Source: Nemania diffusa (taxonomy: Eukaryota; Ascomycota; Sordariomycetes; Xylariales; Xylariaceae). Taken from it: 64,000 nt of DNA. The position numbers and the translations under genes are program-made. Position 1 is the first letter of the stretch; every line of letters starts with the position of its first letter. The notes under the pieces are model-generated. The model searched no databases. It saw only the letters and a program-made list of their open reading frames with translations, and was not told the DNA's origin. This document shows positions 26,991 through 40,484 of this stretch, in pieces. The stretch is taken from contig JBBPUQ010000009.1 in assembly GCA_038501195.1 (NCBI GenBank), positions 3,410,001 to 3,474,000 on the forward strand, read 5' to 3'.

Positions 26991-27620
26991 AAAATAAAAC
27001 ATTTTAATAAATTATTAATATAAATAATTTATTTAATTTAATAATATTTTTATTTTTATATATATATTTTTTTTTATAATTATTGTTTTATTAAAAGTTA
27101 AAATTAAAAAAACTATTAATTTAAACATTTAATAAAATATAAATTAATATAATAAAATAATTAAAAAATAATATTATATTTTATAATAAAATAAAACAAA
27201 CTTAAAAGTAAAAACTAAATTAAAAAAGCTTTTTTTGAAATATTATTAAAAAATATTATAAAATAATATATTAATTAATAATTTAATTTAAAATTTAAAC
27301 TATTAATAAAAAAGTTATAGTTTAATTAAAACAAAACTATATAAACAATTTAAATTAAACTTATTAAAAAAAGTTTAATATATTATATAAATATTTAATA
27401 TTAATTAAATTATTAATATTACTGTTTTATATAAAAAATAATAAAAAAGTTTTAATAATAAATTAATATTATTTTTATTTAATAAAAATTTAAAATATAT
27501 TAAATTAATAAAGTAATTAATATTTAAAAATTTTTTTTTTAAAATTTAATTAATTAAAATATTATTGTTTTAATTTAATTATAATATAATTTGAAAATTT
27601 AATAATAAATTTAAAAATAA
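26991..27620. other. host sequence M, right part
   Basis: About 630 bases of A/T-rich DNA between Z and X copy 2a. It should be the continuation of the sequence left of 20992 once Z is removed. No gene, repeat or motif was recognised. Confidence 0.45.
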
Positions 27621-27732
27621 TATTATAATTAATATATTTAACTAAAGCAAAGTTTATAAATAAAATATTATTTATATATTAATTATAAATATTATTTTAA
27701 ATATTATTTAATTTAACTATTTAATTATAATT
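27621..27732. repeat. X LTR with an internal deletion
   Basis: It starts TATTATAATTAATATATTTA and ends TTATAATT. About 105 bp between attataaatatt and attgtaaatatt of the full LTR is missing. These similar words at both edges suggest slippage or micro-homology deletion. Confidence 0.7.
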
Positions 27733-28183
27733 ATTTTTTTTTATTATAAAAATTTTATTTTAAAATTAATATTTTAAAAATTTAAATTTATTATTTATAT
27801 TATAATAAATAAAAAAATTATTTTAAATATTTATTTTAATATTATTATATTATAAATTTTTATTATATAAAAATATATAAAACTTTTTTATAAATAGTTA
27901 TTATAAAATTATAATAACTTTATTTATAATTATATTTATATTTAATTTTTTTTTGCAATTTTTTAATTATTTATATAAATTTTTTTTTTAAAAATATTAT
28001 TATTTTTATATATTTTTTAAAAAAAAAAGATTTTATTATTTATAATTATTTTTTTAATTATTTTAAAAGTTTTATTATTTTAAAGTTTATTTTATAAAAT
28101 ATTAATAATATTTTAATTAAGTTTTTAAAATTATTTATAAAATATTATTAATTATTAAAAAAAAAATTTTTTTAATTAATTAT
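27621..28183 (-). mobile_element. X copy 2a, end fragment
   Basis: It starts with an X LTR shortened by an internal deletion (27621-27732, 112 bp instead of 217), then about 450 bp of X interior. Its first part aligns with 30118-30161 next to the LTR of copy 2b, and 27845-28170 aligns with 3816-4150 of copy 1. It stops where repeat Y begins. It supplies the interior segment that copy 2b lacks, showing that copy 2b has lost roughly 330 bp after its left LTR. Confidence 0.7.
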
Positions 28184-29899
28184 AAAAGTTATAATATATA
28201 ATATAAATATAATTATTTTATAAAATAATTGTTAATTTTAAAAAATAATTATAATAAATTATTTTTATATATTATATTTTAATTAAATATTAATTAATTA
28301 ATATATAATTTATATTTATTATATATATAATATATTATAATATAATAATAATTATTTTTTTATATTAATTTTTGTTTTAAAATATTAGTTTTTAATATTA
28401 ATTAATATTATTAATTTTATTATTATTAATTTATATATTTTTATATTTATAAAATTAATATTAAATTTATTAATTATATTATATATATAAAATATATATT
28501 TATTTATAAATATAAAAAATATTTTTATATTTTTATAAATAAATATTTAATTTTTATATTTTAATTAATTTTTATATATATTATTATATATATATATATT
28601 TTTTTTTATATATTTTATAAATTTTATAATTATTTTTTTTTTTTTTTTTTTTTTTTTTTTAGTTTTTATTAATTAATTATTTATTTATATTTTTATTTTT
28701 ATTGTTATTTTTTTTTTAATTTTGTTTTGTTTTTTTATTATTTATTATAATATTATAAAAAACTTTTATTAAAATTTACTTTTTTAATAAAAAATAAAAC
28801 TAATAATATTTTAATTATAAAATATTTATTAAAAAAAATAATAATAATAATAAATTTTATTTTTAATACATTATTAAAATATTTTTTAATTTTTAAATAT
28901 ATTATTTATATATATTAGTTTTATTTAATAATATTAAATATATTTTATATATATATAATTATATAATTTATTTTATTATAAATTATTTATTAATTTATAT
29001 ATTAAAATTTTTAAAATTTTTAAATTTCTTTTTTTTTTAAATATTATTTAAAAATTTATTAAATTTTTTTTTAATTTTATAATATATATAAAAAAAATTT
29101 TTTTTTATTATTAAATTAATATTATTTAAATAATTAATAAATAAATTTTATATTAAAATTATTATATATATATTTTAAAAAAAACTAATTTTATTTTATA
29201 TAAAATAATTTAAAAAAAAATATATTATTTTTATTATTTTTAATTTTAAATATTTAATAATAATTAAATTAAAATTATTATTATTTATTATTTTTTAAGT
29301 TTATAATTAAAAATATTAATTATAAATTTTTTAAATATTTTTTATAACTTATATTTATTTAATAATTTTTAATTATTATTTTAATATTTTATTATTAATT
29401 AATTTATAATTAAAAAAAAATCTATTATATTTTTATTATTATATAATTAAAACTATGTTTTTTTTTTATATTAATAATTATTTTTATATTTTTAATATTA
29501 ACTTTTTTATATTTATTAAAATAGTTATTAATTAATTAAAAAATTATTATTATATAAGTTTTATTTAATTTTTTAATATAAATTTATTATTTTAAAATAA
29601 TATTAATATTAAAATTGCTAAAATTAAAATAATTATTTTATAAAATTTTTATTTTTATATTATATAATATTTTTTTACATATAAATATATTAATTTAATT
29701 ATTTAAATAATAATAATAAATTTATTTTATATATATTTAATAATTAATATATTATTATTAATTAAATTTAATAAATTTTTTTTTTTATTTTAATTATAAT
29801 TTTTTTAAATTTTAATAAAACTTTTTTTTAATTTATATTATATTTAGTTATTTTTATAAATTTATTTATAAAATATTTAATATTTATTTATTAATTTAT
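28184..29899. repeat. Y, left part (before X copy 2b)
   Basis: 1.7 kb that aligns base by base, after reverse complementing, with 41165-42765. The two are therefore arms of a long inverted repeat. It contains a 28-base T run (28633-28660) matched by an interrupted A-rich run in the other arm. It is nearly pure A/T, with no open frame or recognisable domain. Y continues after X copy 2b at 35914. Confidence 0.75.
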
Positions 29900-30117
29900 T
29901 ATTACAATTAATATATTTAAATAAAGTAAAGCTTGCAAATAAAATATTATTTATATATTAATTATAAAATAAAAAAAAAAAAAAAACTATTTTAAGCTTA
30001 GTTTATATAAATATATATTTATAAATATATAATAGATTATATATATAAACTAAAAACTTTATTTTAATTGTAAATATTATTTTAAATGTTATTTGATTTA
30101 ACTATTTAGCTATAACT
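29900..30117. repeat. left LTR of X copy 2b
   Basis: About 217 bp, TATTACAATTAATATATTT to AGCTATAACT. It has the same structure as the LTRs at 16402 and 35691, with a short A run of variable length near the middle. Confidence 0.88.
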
Positions 30118-33100
30118 ATTTTTTTTGTTAAAAAAATTTTATTTCAAAATTAATATTTTAACTAAATTTTTAAAGTTATTTATAAAATATTACTAATTAT
30201 TAAAATTTTATTTTTTTTAGTTAATTTAATATTACAAAGTTTTTTTATAATAAAATCGCAAAATATATATTTATTTTATTTTTTATTTTTGTTTATTTTT
30301 TACAAAAACGATTATTTTATTTTTAAATTTATTTATTTGTTGTTTTAATAACAAATTGTTTAAAAACTTCTATAGTTAATTAATATAATATAAATTTGTT
30401 AATTTTTAACTATTTAAGATTTTTAATCAAAAAATAATAAAGCTTGTTTATTTGAAAAATTTAAAATATTATTAAATAAAAAAATAATTTAATTTATTAA
30501 AAAGTTTATTAATAACTTAAAACTAGTATTTTTTTATAATAAATATATAATTATTTACTTTAAAGTTAAATTTTTACTTATATCGATTTTTTTAATATAT
30601 TATTTTTTTTTAAGTTTATTTAAATATTATTTATGTTATTTTTATATATTATTTAATAATATTAACTTTTTGTTAAACTTTTTTTCGATTTAATTATTTA
30701 GTTAAAAGTAAATTTGTGAATTTTTATATTTTGCTTTTTTAGTTGTAATAACTAAATATTAAAAATTTAAATAGTACTTTATATAGCTGCAATTTTATTG
30801 AATTATATAATAATAATATAGCAGTAAAATTTATTGCTAACAATATATTTGTTTAATTATTTTAATAATAGTTGCAAAAAAAGCACAGTTGTTAATTTAA
30901 ATATTTAATAGTAATTTTAGCTTATTTTATAAATTTATAATGTTTTATTAACAATAAAGTCTATTTAATATTTAGTATTTTTATTAACTTGTTAATAAAA
31001 AAAAAAAAAAAAATTTTTTAATTTAAATTAATTTGCTTTAATAGCTTAAAAACTTTAAATAAACTTTTATAATATAGTTATATTATTTTTTATATAATTA
31101 TTAACTTATTATAAAATATCGACTATAGTAATTTATTAAATTAATTTATTATTATAAATATAACTTTATTTTTTTTTTTGTTTGTTATTATTTTTTTAAA
31201 ATTAATAACTATATATTAAAAAAGTTATAAAAGTATAAAAATAAATTATAACAACTTTAGAATTTTGTTTTTTAATATTTTTACTAATTAATATTTAAAA
31301 CAGTTAACAATATATTTATTAAAATTTACTGCTAATTTAAACTAATAATATTGTAATAATATTAGCTTTTTTGTTTTGTTATATTTGAAATAAGCTATTA
31401 TTATTTTATTATAAACTTTTTTTAAAAGCTTTATAAAAAAGTGATTTATTTATAAAATTATAAATTGTTTTTTATAAATTATTAAATTTTTATTTAAAGC
31501 TTAATTTTTAAATTAGTTTAATTATATTTTAGTTTAATATATTTTTTAAATTAAAAGATTTTTGATTATATTTTAAAATTTTATTAACTAGTAATATTAT
31601 AAGCAATAATATATTAATTTTTATATTTTATTTTAAATAAAATAGTTTAATTACTAAGTTTATATTTACAAGTTTTTTTTTTTGTTTATTAATTTAAATA
31701 AAGTTATATATTGCTAATATTTTATTTTGTTTTTTTAAGTTTACAAGTTTTTTTATTTTTTTAATAATAAATTAGCTATTATATTTTTTAATTTTAATTA
31801 GTATATAATAATAAAATAATATTAAATTATTAAATTTATTTAATTAGCTTATTAAAAATTTAATTGTTATTTAATATTAAAAAACTTAAAAGTTTAATAA
31901 TTAATTATAATTAAAAATAGCTGTTTTTTTTATATATTTATTAATTTAAATTGTTAATATTTAAATTTTTTAATTATTATTAATATTTTTTTGTTTAAAA
32001 TGTTATAATTTAGTTTTTTTTATATAAAGTTTTTAAATAATATATAATAAAGTATTAAAATTTTTTTTTTTTTTTTTGTAATAAAACTTTTATTATTACT
32101 TTATTAAAAGCATTAGTTTTTATTTAAGTTTTTTTATTATAATTATAATAAGCTAATATTAATATTAAAATTAGTTATTTTTAAAGCTTTAAAAAAGCTG
32201 CTTTATAGTTTTTATTTTATTAAAATATTATATTTTTTTTAGTTAGTTTAAATAAAAGCTTTATTTTACAACTATATTTTAAAATAAATCGACAATAAAA
32301 ATTACAAAATTTTAAAAACAATTGAACTATTTTTATATTTGTTAATTATTTTTAATTTTATTTTATTATAATTTTTTTAAAGTTTATTTTTACTTTGTTT
32401 TTTTTTATAATAAATTTTAAATATTTAGTTTTAATAATATAAAATTTATATTTTTTTAAATTAGTTTATAAACTTATATTTTATAGTTTTTTTAATACTT
32501 TTTTTATATATTATTTATATTTTTTTAAGTTATTTAAATAAATAAATATATTATTAATATAAATGTTATAAAAATTATTTAAATATATATAAATTAAATA
32601 AAACATTTATTATATATTAATTTTTATAAAAATATTAACTTTAGTAATTTAAACTAAAGTTTTATTTACTAAAAGCAAAAAATAACAGTTTTTTTTTGTA
32701 ATAATATTAATTTTTTAATAATTAATATAAAATTTTCGCTTTTTATTTAGTTTTAAAATAAATAATACTAGTATAACAAATAAAACATTTTTTAAAATTA
32801 TAAATTTTTTATATAAGTTTTTTATTATATACTTTTTTATAGTTTTTAATTTTTTAATTAATAATTTATATAAAAAATAATTAATTACATTATTAATAGT
32901 TTTATTAAAAATAAAATCGATTTAATAATTTATAAATTAATTTAATAGTAATTAATTTAAATTTATTTTATTAAATATATAAAGTAAACAGTAATATTTT
33001 TTTAAAATTTATTTTTATGTTTTTTTTTTTAATTTTTTGTTTTTTTTATTAAAAAATATTTCGTTATATTTTTTGTTTTAAATTATTATATCGATTTTAT

Positions 33101-35690
33101 TAATATTAATAATATATAGTTTAAGTTATTTATAACAAATAAACTTTATAAAAAAAGCAGCTTTAATAATAATAATATTTATTAATAGTTTATATTTATA
33201 TTATTTTATTGTATTTTTTTATAGCTTATATAGTTTTTGTTTATTATATTTTCAATTTGTTTTTTTAAATAAATTTAATAATAACAAAAAAACTTTTTTT
33301 ATTTTAACTATTTATAGCTAGTAATTTATTTTCTATATATTTTTATATAAAAAATCTTTATAAAATTTAAAAAAGTTTTTTTATTATATTTTTTATAATA
33401 TAGTTTTTTTAAATATTTTTACAGCTATATTTGTTTTTTTATTTATTATAAGTTTTTTATTTAAAAATAAAAAAATGTAATAATATTGTTTATAATTTAT
33501 AAAAATATTATATTGTTTATATAATATTTTTTTAATTAAAAAGTTATATTTTATATTAATTATTATAAAAAGTATATTTTTAAAAATATATTTTTATTAA
33601 TAAAAATTTATTATTAAAGCTTAGTTTATTTTTTAATATAAATTAATAATATATTTAGTTATAGTTTATTTAATAAAATTATTATAAACTATAATATTTA
33701 TTTTTGTTATAATTTTTTTAATAAATATTATATTTATAAAAATATATTTATTTATTTTTATATTAGCTAAAACTTTAGTAATAAAAGTTTGTTTATTTAT
33801 TTTTATTATAATAGTTATTAAAAATCAATTTTTATTTAAAAATAATATTAAAAAATCTTTTATATTATTTATAATTAGTTTATTTAATAATTTTAAAATT
33901 AGATTTTTTTTTATTTTTAATTTTTAATTTGTTTAATATTTTTATATTTTAAATATATAGTTAATAATTTAGTTTTTTAATTTTTAGTAATAATTGTTAT
34001 AAGTTTATTTATTTAAAAATATTTTTAAATTTAATGTTTTTTTTTTAACAAATAAAACATTTTTTTTTTTTTATAAGCTAGTTAATTTTCTTTTTTATAA
34101 ACTTTAAATATATTTTTTTCAAAAATATATTAGTTATTTTAATATTTTTATTACTTAAAATAGTTTTAAATTGTTTTTTTTTATTTTTTTTATATTATTT
34201 ATTTAATATATTGCTTTTATTTAAAATATAAATTAAATGTTTATATTAAAGTATAAACTTTTTATATATTATTTTTTTATTTAAATATTAAAATATTATT
34301 TAATTTTTAATTTGTTTTATAAAATAAATATTAAATTTTTTTTTTATTAAAATTTTAAAAAAAATTGTTTGCTAGTTAAATATATAAACTAGTTTTTAAA
34401 AGTTTAGAAATTTTTTAATTTTTTTAGTTTATAGTTTTTTTATTTTGTTTAAGTTTTTTTTTTATTTATTTAAATTATTATATTATTTAATTAAATGTTT
34501 TAATAACTTTATAAATATAATAATTTATTTTAAATAAATATTTTTTAAATAAAATTATAAATTATTAATAGTAGTATTATTTAAATAAAATTTAATGTTT
34601 TTTATTTTTATAGCATTATTTATAAATTAATTTATATTAATTAATAAATAGTTAAATTAATATTAAAGTTATATTTTAAAATTTACTTTGTTTTTTTTAA
34701 AATTATTATAAAAAGTAATAACTTTTATTTTAATAAACTTTTTATATTTTAAATTATTAAAATTTATTATATTAATAATAATATAAAATATTATAGTTTA
34801 ATTAATAATGTTTATTATAATAATTTAATTTATAACTATTAATATAGTTTAATTTTAAATAATTAAATTATTAATTAATTAATTAGTTTTATTTAATTTA
34901 GTTTTTTTTTTAAAAAAACTTATTTAATTTAATTTAATTTTATTACAGTTAATTTAGTTTTTAATATAGCTTTATATTAAATTTGTTTAATATATGTAAT
35001 TATAAAAATAATAATTTAATTTAGTTTTTGTTTTTATATATATATATTAGTATTTATTAAATTATGTATTTTATAATTTAAGCTTTAAATAGTAACTTTT
35101 TTAAATATAGCAATTTAATTAGTTTTTATAGCTTTATAAAAAATGAAAATATTTATAATATTATAAAAGTTAAAATAAACTATTTTATTTATATTAATAA
35201 TTGTTATAAAAAAAAAATTTTAATTTTAAGTTTTTATTTAGTATTTTTTAGCAAGTTTATATATATAAGCAATAATATTTTTATAAACTTTGTTTATTAT
35301 AAAGTTTTAATATTTTTTAAAAAACTTTAAAAATTTAATATTTTGTTAAAACTTTTTATAAACTATAGCTTTTTTTTTTTATTAATAAAGTTATTATTTT
35401 TATTATGTTTTTTTATATAAAAAAGTATTAAATTAATTATTAAAGTTATATAAAAAAATAAATAACAAAAATTAGTTTTAAAAACTTTATTAAATTAAAT
35501 ATAATGTTTTATAAAGTTAAACAAATTAAATTTAATAACTAAAAAGTTGTTTAAAAAAATAGTTAATTTTTTATTGTTTAAAATGTTTATATAACATAAT
35601 AAACTAGCAAAAATAATTAATATATTTATTATATAAACAATTTAATTAAATATAAAGCTTTATAGCTATAATATATTAAAAATTTTATAA
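30118..35690 (-). pseudogene. interior of X copy 2b, unreadable coding region
   Basis: 5.6 kb with stops in all frames. The region 30220-35225 is collinear with 4378-9278 of copy 1, so it can be used to polarise mutations: where one copy has C or G the other usually has T or A. Presumably gag-pol on the minus strand by base skew; no motif confirmed. Confidence 0.5.
33198..33390. repeat. about 190-bp segment absent from X copy 1
   Basis: Copy 1 reads continuously at 7430-7450, whereas copy 2b carries extra sequence with C/G-retaining words such as atagctagtaat. TATATT-like words border it on both sides, so it may be a small insertion (solo LTR or MITE) rather than a deletion in copy 1. Family unknown. 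Confidence 0.4.
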
Positions 35691-35908
35691 TTATTACAAT
35701 TAATATATTTAAATAAAGTAAAGTTTGCAAATAAAATATTATTTATATACTAATTATAAAATAAAAAATAAAAAAAACTATTTTAAGTTTAGTTTATATA
35801 AATATATATTTATAAATATATAATAAGTTATATATATAAACTAAAAACTTTACTTTAGTTATAAATATTATTTTAAATATTATTTAGTTTAATTATTTAA
35901 CTATAACT
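35691..35908. repeat. right LTR of X copy 2b
   Basis: About 217 bp, starting TATTACAATTAATATATTT and ending ACTATAACT, directly followed by the TTTAT duplication and the continuation of Y. Confidence 0.88.
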
Positions 35909-35913
35909 TTTAT

Positions 35914-36580
35914 TATTAATTTTAAATTTTATTTTATTATAATAATTTTTATAAATTATTTTTTAATTATTTTATAATTTTTTAATTTTTATTAATTTTT
36001 ATTAATATTTAATATTTATTTAATTTTTTAATTTTTTATATTAATAAAATATTTGTTAATTTTTATTAATAAAATTTAATTTTTAATAATTTTTTTAATT
36101 TTATTTAATAAACTAATATTTTAATTAATTGGTTTTTTTTATTATTTATATTTTTTAATAATTATTATAATAAAATATTATTATTTATATTATTTTTAAT
36201 TTTAAATTAAATTATTTTATTTAATATATAATTTTTTTATTTTTTATTTATATTTTATAAAAAAAACTTTTATATTAATTAAATATTTTTTTAATTTTTA
36301 TATATTATATTTAATAAATTAATGTTTTTATTTTATTAAATATTTTAATATATATTTGTTTTTTTTTATAATAAACTATCTTTTTTATTATTATTTTTTT
36401 TTTTTAATTTAAAAAATATTAATTATTTTTTATTTTTTTAATATTTATTTTATAATTTTAAAAATAATATAAAAAATATATTATATAGTTTTAAATATTA
36501 TAAAAATGATTTTATTTAATTTATTTATAATTTTTATTTTAATATATATAAAAACTAATTTTTAATTATATTTAAATTAA
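35914..36580. repeat. Y, right part (after X copy 2b)
   Basis: It aligns in reverse complement with about 40485-41164 of Y'. Joined to 28184-29899 it gives about 2.4 kb. Similarity to Y' fades after about 36577. Landmarks shared with Y' include taattggttttttt and taatatataatttttttat. Confidence 0.7.
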
Positions 36581-39500
36581 AAATAAATTATAAATAATTT
36601 AATCGTTTTTTTTATTATATATTTTTTATTATAGTTTTTTTTTATTAATTTTATAATTTTAATTTAATATTTATTAAATATTTTTTAAATAGTTATAATT
36701 TATTATAATTTTTATTTTATTTTTTATATTTTCAACTATAATTTTTTAAAAATAAATTTTATAATTTTAAAATAATAATTATATAAAACTTTAAAAAATA
36801 AATATTTTATAATAATATATATATTATTATTATATATAAATTTTATTTTTTAAAAAATTTTAAATTATATATTTAATTTTTAAATATTATTTAAAAGTTT
36901 AATAAATATATTTTATTTATTTTTTAGTTTATAAATGTTAAATAATAAATAATTATTATTTAATTTTTTTTTATTATAAAATTATTTTTAAAAATAATTT
37001 ATAATTAATTAGTTTTTATTATTTATAATTTTTTTTAATAAATTAAATTTATATTTTATTTGTTTATATAATATTTATATTAATTTAATAATATAAAAAT
37101 TTTTTATAATAAATATAAATAATATTATTTTTGTAAAATAATTAATAATTATTAAAACTATATTATATTTAATTTTATTAATTTTAATATATAAAAATAG
37201 TTTTATAATAAAATTTAAATTAATTTTTTAAAATAGTTAATTTAACAATAATAATATTTATAATTTTTTATAAAGTTTATATTTAAATTATTTAATTTTA
37301 TTTTATATTTAATAGTTTATAATATATTTATAAATATTTTATTTTAATTTTTTTTAATAAAATTTTTATTAAAATAATTTAGCAATTTTTTTTTTTTTAT
37401 ATAATTTGTTTTAAAATTATTATAATATTAATAAATAATTTATTAAAATAAAACTTTTAATTTAAAAATATAAAATAATTTTTAAATAAAAATATTTTAT
37501 TATTATTTATATAATAATTTTTTTTAATTTTAATATGTTAATAAATAATGTTAATAAATATTATCATTTTTAAATTTTTAATTTATAATTTTTTAATTAT
37601 ATTATAACACTTTTTTAAAATTTATATTTAAAATATTGTTTTATTTTTAATTTATTTTTTAATTATAAAATATAAAATATATTTATTATAAATAATAATT
37701 TTAATATTATAGTTTTATAATATAAATATAAATTAATTAATATTTATTTAAATAAATTTAATAATTATTAATATATAAACTATTATAATTATATATATTT
37801 AATAAATAAAATATTTATAATTATATTTTTTATTTTATATTTTTTAATAATTATTTATAATTATATAATAAAAATATCATTTTTTATAAATATTTAAATT
37901 TATTATTTAAATTATAATTATTAAAAGTTTAAATAAATTATATTTAATTAATATTTTTTAAAAAATTTAAATTAATTATTTTAATATATTTTTTTTTTTC
38001 AAATATATAATATTATAATTATAATTTATTAAATTTATATAAATAAATTATTTATTAATTATATTTTTTTTATAATATTAAAATTATATTTTTATATTAA
38101 ATTTTATTTATTATATAATAAAAATTTTTTAATAAATTATTTATTAAATTAATAACTTTTAATTAATATTAAACTTTAAAATTAAATTAAACTAATTTAT
38201 ATATTTATTATATTAATTAATTATAAAAATTTTATATAAAAAAATTAATTATATTTCAAAATATTATATAATTAATTTATATTATAAAAATATATATAGT
38301 TTTTTTTAAATATTATTTTTAATATTTATAATTTTTTATTATAATTAATAATTTTTATTATTTTATAATTTATTTTATTTTTATATTAATAAATTTATAT
38401 AATTAATAAATAATTAATTATTATTTTAATTTATATAATTAAAATAATATATTTAATATTGTTTTTATTAATATATTAGTTTTAATTTATATTTTTAATT
38501 ATTTATTTTAAAATTATAAAATTATTATATTTATAAATATTATTTTAATTATTTAAAAAGCTTTTTTTATTTTTTAACTTTATTTAAATATAAATAAATT
38601 TATATTTATATTTTTTTTTTATAATATTATAATAAATATTATTATTTATAAATATTTTATAATAAACTTTTAATAAAAATTTATAAAATTTAAAAATATT
38701 TATATATTATATATTAATTTAAATACTTTTTATTTTTTAATTATATTTATTTGTTTTTTATTTATTTTAATATTTTTAATATTTATAATAATTTTTTTTT
38801 TTTTTTTTTTTTTAAAAAAAATTATATTTATAAACTTTTTAAAAATAAATATTATATTTTTTTTATATTAAAAATAATAATAATATTATTTAAATAAAAT
38901 ATATAAATATAATTTATTAATTTTATTAAAATTTTATATATATAAATTTAAAATATTATTAAAATATTAATTAATTTAAATAATATTATTATATATTTAA
39001 AATAATTATAATATATTTAAAAAGCAATTTTTTATTTATTATTAAATTTAGTTTAAAAAATATTTTTATAAATTTTAAATAATTTATAATTTTTAAAATT
39101 AAAAATAAAAAATATTTATTGTTTTATATTAATTTTATTTAAATTTTTATAGTTTATATATAGTTATATTATATTATTTTTTTAAAATATAAATAATATA
39201 AATATTTTTATATTTATTTTTAAATATTAATTTTTTAAAATATTAATTTTTTATTAAATATTTTTTATTAAATTTTTATAATAAAATATATAAGTTTAAA
39301 AAATATTTTTATTTTTTTTATTAAATTAATTATATATGTTATTTTATTTAAAATTAATAATTTTTTTATATTTTATTTAAAATATATATAATAAAAGTTT
39401 TTAAAACATTATAACAAATCGATTTATTTTAATTAAATTTTATTATTAATTTTTATAAAAAAAAATTTTTTTTTTAATTTTATATTTATAAAATTTATTA

Positions 39501-40484
39501 TTTATTTTTAATTATTATATTAAAAAATTTTTTAAAGTTTATTTTTTTAAACTTTTTAAAATATTATTAATTTAATATAATATTTAAAATAATTTTTAAT
39601 TATTTTATATTTAATTTTAATTATAAAAATTTATTATTAAAACTTAATAAAAATAAAATTTATATATTAATTAATTAAAAACTTTTTTATATTAAATTTT
39701 TATAAATAATATTTATTTATATTTTTATATTTATATTTATTATTTTTTATTTTTATAATTTTTTATTATATAATTAAAAAATAATTAAAATTTTAAATAA
39801 TTTATTTATATTAAATATTTAAAAGTTTCTAATTATAAAAAATTAAATATATTAATTTATTTTAATTTATTTTTTAATTTTTATTTAATATTAAATTAAA
39901 TAATTTTAATATTTTATATTTTTTTAAAATGTTTTATTATTAATAATTAAAATTTATATATTTTTTAATTATTTATTATTTATATATATAATATTTTTTT
40001 AATAGTTTTTAATTAAATATTTAAATTTATAATAATAAAAATAAAAAAATAATTTATTTATTTTTATATATTATAATTTATTACAATTTTTATATTATTA
40101 ATAATTTTTTTATTTATATAATTAATTTTTAATTTAAATTAATTTATTAAATTAAATATTATTAATATAGCTATATTTATATAATATATTTTTAATATAT
40201 AATTATTTAAAAATAAATTTAAATAATTTATTTCTTTATTATATATTTTATTATTTTTTTATTTTATACAATATTTTTATTATATTATTTAATAAAATTT
40301 ATTATTAAATAACTAACTTCTTAATATTTTTTTATAATTTATATTAATTATTAAATATTAATTTAAAATTATTATATAATTAATTTTTATTTTTAAGTTT
40401 ACATATTAAAACTTGTTATTTTTTAAAAAAAAAAGTTTTAAAAATTTTATTTTTATTTTAATAAATTTTTATAAGCTATATTAA
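36581..40484. other. unassigned spacer between the Y arms
   Basis: 3.9 kb of almost pure A/T, T-rich on the plus strand to about 40.4 kb, with a 22-base T run at 38792-38813. I see no gene, LTR pair or copy of other families. Around 40390-40470 a few C/G-retaining words appear (agtttacatattaaaactt). It could be the middle of an element whose ends are Y and Y', or unrelated relics. Confidence 0.45.

Larger units (their letters stand above)
29900..35908 (-). mobile_element. X copy 2b, complete RIP-mutated LTR retrotransposon
   Basis: A 6.0-kb element inserted in Y. LTRs are at 29900-30117 and 35691-35908. The 5-bp duplication TTTAT lies at 29895-29899 and 35909-35913, and the inverted copy Y' has the unoccupied site with one TTTAT. 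The interior aligns with X copy 1 minus its insertions. A stretch of about 330 bp beside the left LTR is missing compared with copies 1 and 2a, about 190 bp is extra near 33198-33390, and about 100 bp is missing near 32540. The T-rich plus strand suggests minus-strand coding; no domain can be read. It retains more C/G than copy 1 in many spots. Confidence 0.88.

Noticed and set aside
28633..28660. Long T run as a poly(A) tail of a LINE
   Set aside because: The run lies inside the Y repeat and is matched by an A-rich tract inside Y', with no element end at that point.
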